Origin: Phycisphaerales bacterium
GTDB lineage: Bacteria > Planctomycetota > Phycisphaerae > SM23-33 > FEN-1343
Assembly: GCA_003171335.1 (NCBI GenBank)
Contig: PMYD01000118.1
Span: 40,706-88,666 of the forward strand
Reading direction: 5' to 3'
DNA length: 47,961 nt
Shown: piece after piece, positions 45,709-47,961 of the stretch
Numbering within the stretch: the first letter of the stretch is position 1
Layout of the letters: each line of letters opens with the position of its first letter
Notes under the pieces: model-generated
Told to the model about the DNA's origin: nothing
What the model saw: only the letters and a program-made list of their open reading frames with translations
Database searches by the model: none
Position numbers and translations under genes: made by a program

Positions 45709-46872
45709 TCAAGCTCCCCGGCCGATCAGGCCGCCGCGCGAGGAGGAGATGCCCTTCATGCGCATCTTCAGTTCCTCCGGATTGGGCGAGGCCGCGTAGG
45801 CCACGCGCGGATCGATCATCTCGGATTCGATCAGTTCCATCAAGCTTCGGTTGAAGTCGCGCATGCCCTGCTCTTCGGAGGCGTGAATCACCTCCAGCAA
45901 ATCGCCATCGCGGCCTTCCTCGATGAATTTGCGGCAGGTCGGGTTGGCCAGCAGGATCTCCACCGCCGGAATGCGGCCGATTTCCTTGTTCAGGCAGGGC
46001 AGCAGCTTCTGGCAGACGACGGCCTGGAGGTTATACGACAGCGACTGGCGGATCAGGTCGCGGCTTTCGGCCTCGAAGAGGTCCAGGATGCGGGCCACGG
46101 TCTGGCCGGCTGAGGAGGCGTGCACGGTGCCGAACACCAGGTGGCCGGTCTCGGAGGCCTGCAGGGCGGCCTGGAATGTCTCTCGGTCGCGCATTTCGCC
46201 GATCAGGATGACATCGGGGTCCTCGCGCATCAGGTACTTCAGTGCGGCGTCGAAATCGGGCACGTCGATGCCGATCTCGCGCTGGTTGATGAGCGCCTTC
46301 TTGTCGACATAGATGTACTCGATCGGGTCCTCGATGGTCACGATGTGGCAGCGGCGGTTCTGGTTGATGAACTCCAGCATGGAGGCGATGGTCGTGCTCT
46401 TGCCGCTGCCGGTGATGCCCGCCAGGAGCACCAGCCCCTGGTGGTGCTCGCAGATGCCGGAGAGCACCTCCGGCAGGTTGAGCGACTTGAAGTTTGGAAT
46501 CGTGGCCGGCACGCGCCGGGCGGCCAGCGACAACTCGCCGCGCTGGCGATAGATGTTGATGCGGAAGCGGTCGGAGCCGGGGATGTCGTGGGCGATGTCG
46601 ATGCTGCCGCGCTCCTCCAGGTAGCCCGCCTGCTTGGGCGTCAGCAGCTCGCGGACCATCTCCTCGATCTCCTCGCCCGTCAGCGGCGGGTTGTTCGTGG
46701 CCATGATCGTGCCGCGGATGCGGATATGGGGGGGCTTGTTGGCCTTGAGGTGCAGGTCGGAGGCTTCCTGCTTGATGGTGGCGCGGAAGAACTTCGCCAG
46801 CCGCGGTTCGGCCATGGTCCGCTCGTGCTGGTCATGCTGGTCGATCGGCTGGTGAATCTTGTCTTTGGACAC
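45709..46872 (-). CDS. Type IV pilus retraction ATPase (PilT/PilU family)
   Basis: 387 residues from GTG 46872, which has AAGGAG at 6 bases; ATG 46890 is possible but its GGAG is only one base away. All PilT-family sites are intact: Walker A GITGSGKSTT (about 152-161), Asp box TIEDPIEY, Walker B DVILIGEMRDRETF, His box TGHLVFGTVHASSA. It powers pilus retraction as a cytoplasmic hexamer. The short C-terminus (FNRSLMELIESEMIDPRVAY) and extended N-terminus favour PilU over PilT, but I would not insist. It is followed by the degenerate PilB-like gene and preceded by hisF. Confidence 0.93.
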   Translation of the reverse strand: MSKDKIHQPIDQHDQHERTMAEPRLAKFFRATIKQEASDLHLKANKPPHIRIRGTIMATNNPPLTGEEIEEMVRELLTPKQAGYLEERGSIDIAHDIPGSDRFRINIYRQRGELSLAARRVPATIPNFKSLNLPEVLSGICEHHQGLVLLAGITGSGKSTTIASMLEFINQNRRCHIVTIEDPIEYIYVDKKALINQREIGIDVPDFDAALKYLMREDPDVILIGEMRDRETFQAALQASETGHLVFGTVHASSAGQTVARILDLFEAESRDLIRQSLSYNLQAVVCQKLLPCLNKEIGRIPAVEILLANPTCRKFIEEGRDGDLLEVIHASEEQGMRDFNRSLMELIESEMIDPRVAYAASPNPEELKMRMKGISSSRGGLIGRGA

Positions 46873-46927
46873 GGGATGCTCCTTCAACATACTCCAGCCA
46901 TCGGGCGGCAGATGGCCGGTTCACCGC

Positions 46928-47695
46928 TCACAGCCGTACGCTCACGCCATGGTCGGCCAGGTACTTCTTGACCTGGGCGATGGTGTACGTGCCGTAATGA
47001 AATACGCTGGCGGCCAGGGCGGCATCGGCCTTGCCCTTGGTGAGCACCTCGAGCATGTGCTCGGGGCCGCCGGCCCCGCCGCTGGCGACCACGGGGATCT
47101 CCACCGCATCGGCCACGGCGGCCGTAATCCCGATATCATAGCCGCTCTGGGTGCCATCGGCATCCATCACAGTCAGCACAATTTCGCCCGCGCCCAGCTC
47201 CTCGACGCGCTTCGCCCAGCTCACCGCCTCCAGGCCCGTGGGGATGCGGCCGCCGTTGATATGCACCTCCCACACTTCGCGGCCATCGCGGCGGATCCGC
47301 TTGGGGTCGATATTCACCACCGTCGCGCAGCGCCCGAAACGCCGGGCCACCTGCTGGACGATCTCCGGCGTGCGCACGGCCGCCGAGTTGATGCTCACCT
47401 TCTCCGCCCCCGCCTGGATGAGCGCGGTGGCATCCTCCAGCGTGCGAATGCCGCCGCCGACGGTAAAGGGCATGAAAAGCTGCTCGGCGACGCGGCGGAC
47501 CACGTCGATCATGATGTCGCGGCCCTCGTGGCTGGCGGTGATATCGAGAAACACCAGCTCATCGGCCCCCTGCTCCTCGTATCGGCGCGCCACCTCCACC
47601 GGGTCGCCCGCATCGCGCAAGTTCAGAAAATTCACGCCCTTGACGACGCGACCTTTCGTGACATCCAGGCAAGGTATGATCCGTTTGGTAAGCAT
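46928..47695 (-). CDS. hisF: Imidazole glycerol phosphate synthase cyclase subunit
   Basis: 255 residues from ATG 47695 ([12 protein letters not shown], the usual HisF start; AGG six bases upstream). A second ATG at 47701 directly abuts the same AGG and is less likely. A (beta/alpha)8 barrel with the catalytic Asp in IIPCLDV and the second Asp in [24 protein letters not shown] and [11 protein letters not shown] bind phosphate. With HisH (not in the window) it makes imidazole glycerol phosphate and AICAR. It is about 22 kb from hisDCB, so histidine genes are scattered. Confidence 0.96.
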   Translation of the reverse strand: MLTKRIIPCLDVTKGRVVKGVNFLNLRDAGDPVEVARRYEEQGADELVFLDITASHEGRDIMIDVVRRVAEQLFMPFTVGGGIRTLEDATALIQAGAEKVSINSAAVRTPEIVQQVARRFGRCATVVNIDPKRIRRDGREVWEVHINGGRIPTGLEAVSWAKRVEELGAGEIVLTVMDADGTQSGYDIGITAAVADAVEIPVVASGGAGGPEHMLEVLTKGKADAALAASVFHYGTYTIAQVKKYLADHGVSVRL

Positions 47696-47744
47696 GTACA
47701 TCCTGTCGCAAGACGGTCCATTTTAGCGGAAGTCTGATGCGCAA

Positions 47745-47929
47745 CAAATCCCAAAATCCAAAAGGCAAATCTCAAATCCAAAATTCCAAATCCCAAACAA
47801 GCACCAAATCCCAAATTCCAAAGGGGAGGAAACGGTTGTGTTGCGGAGTGACTCCCGTTGCGGGGCGAGGCCCTTCCCGTTTGGGATTTGGTGCTTGGAA
47901 TTTGTTTGGGATTTGGAATTTGGGATTTC
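47745..47929. repeat. AATTCCAAATCCC-type inverted repeat, copy 2
   Basis: Left arm 47745-47824 of CCAAATCCCAAATTCCAAA units; right arm 47880-47929 of complementary GGGATTTGG units; about 55 unique bases between. Same family as 29912-30061. It lies upstream of hisF. Confidence 0.8.
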
Positions 47930-47941
47930 TCGCTTGCTGCG

Positions 47942-47961
47942 ATCGGGTAGGCCGGGGCCTC
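47942..47961. repeat. Truncated second copy of the 18-bp GTGA hairpin
   Basis: ATCGGGTAGGCCGGGGCC (47942-47959) equals the arm at 21124-21141; it is followed by TC, the start of the TCAC loop expected if the element is inverted relative to the first copy. The window ends here. Confidence 0.6.

Overview
The window is GC-rich, densely coded bacterial chromosome with genes on both strands. The gene content (metK, rpmH, hisDCB, hisF, rsmA, carB, a type IV pilus ATPase pair) is ordinary Gram-negative core. The intergenic repeats, whose accidental peptides read like GRDAHAT, TGILPVS and KNTKGTK, are of a kind I associate with Planctomycetota and relatives. I infer a planctomycete, possibly Phycisphaerae-like; this is a judgement from repeats and gene style, not a search result. 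I saw no rRNA, tRNA, CRISPR array or transposase.

Region 1 (1-18.8 kb) is a block of export genes. A TetR regulator and an MFS exporter (minus) diverge from an RND adaptor and RND permease (plus); matching palindromic operators lie in the divergent gap. Downstream on the plus strand are one outer-membrane factor, an EmrA-like adaptor, two tandem EmrB-like MFS pumps of identical length, and a YbhG/F/S/R-like set (HlyD adaptor, two ABC ATPases, two ABC-2 permeases). A single outer-membrane channel is available to RND, MFS and ABC pumps.

Region 2 (19-32.6 kb) is housekeeping: metK, an alpha/beta hydrolase, rpmH (minus, 44 codons), hisD-hisC-hisB, a probable glycoside hydrolase of uncertain family (minus), rsmA, a TPR protein and a U32-peptidase/RlhA-like protein. 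Most junctions carry dispersed repeats, several of which run into the 3' ends of coding sequences.

Region 3 (32.6-48 kb) holds a secreted TPR/Gly-Tyr-rich protein (minus), carB with a compositionally foreign segment, a family 2 glycosyltransferase (minus), an O-antigen ligase-like membrane protein, a large CvpA-domain protein (minus), a PilB/GspE-like protein that has lost its Walker A lysine (minus), a canonical PilT/PilU ATPase (minus) and hisF (minus).

The most unusual signal is a family of about twenty 23-bp palindromes (11-bp arms around one central base) in three arrays upstream of the outer-membrane factor gene, hisD and carB. The arms differ from copy to copy but nearly always change in matched pairs, so the palindrome is kept while the sequence varies, and the arms look assembled from a small set of interchangeable pieces. 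I know of no described element with this grammar.
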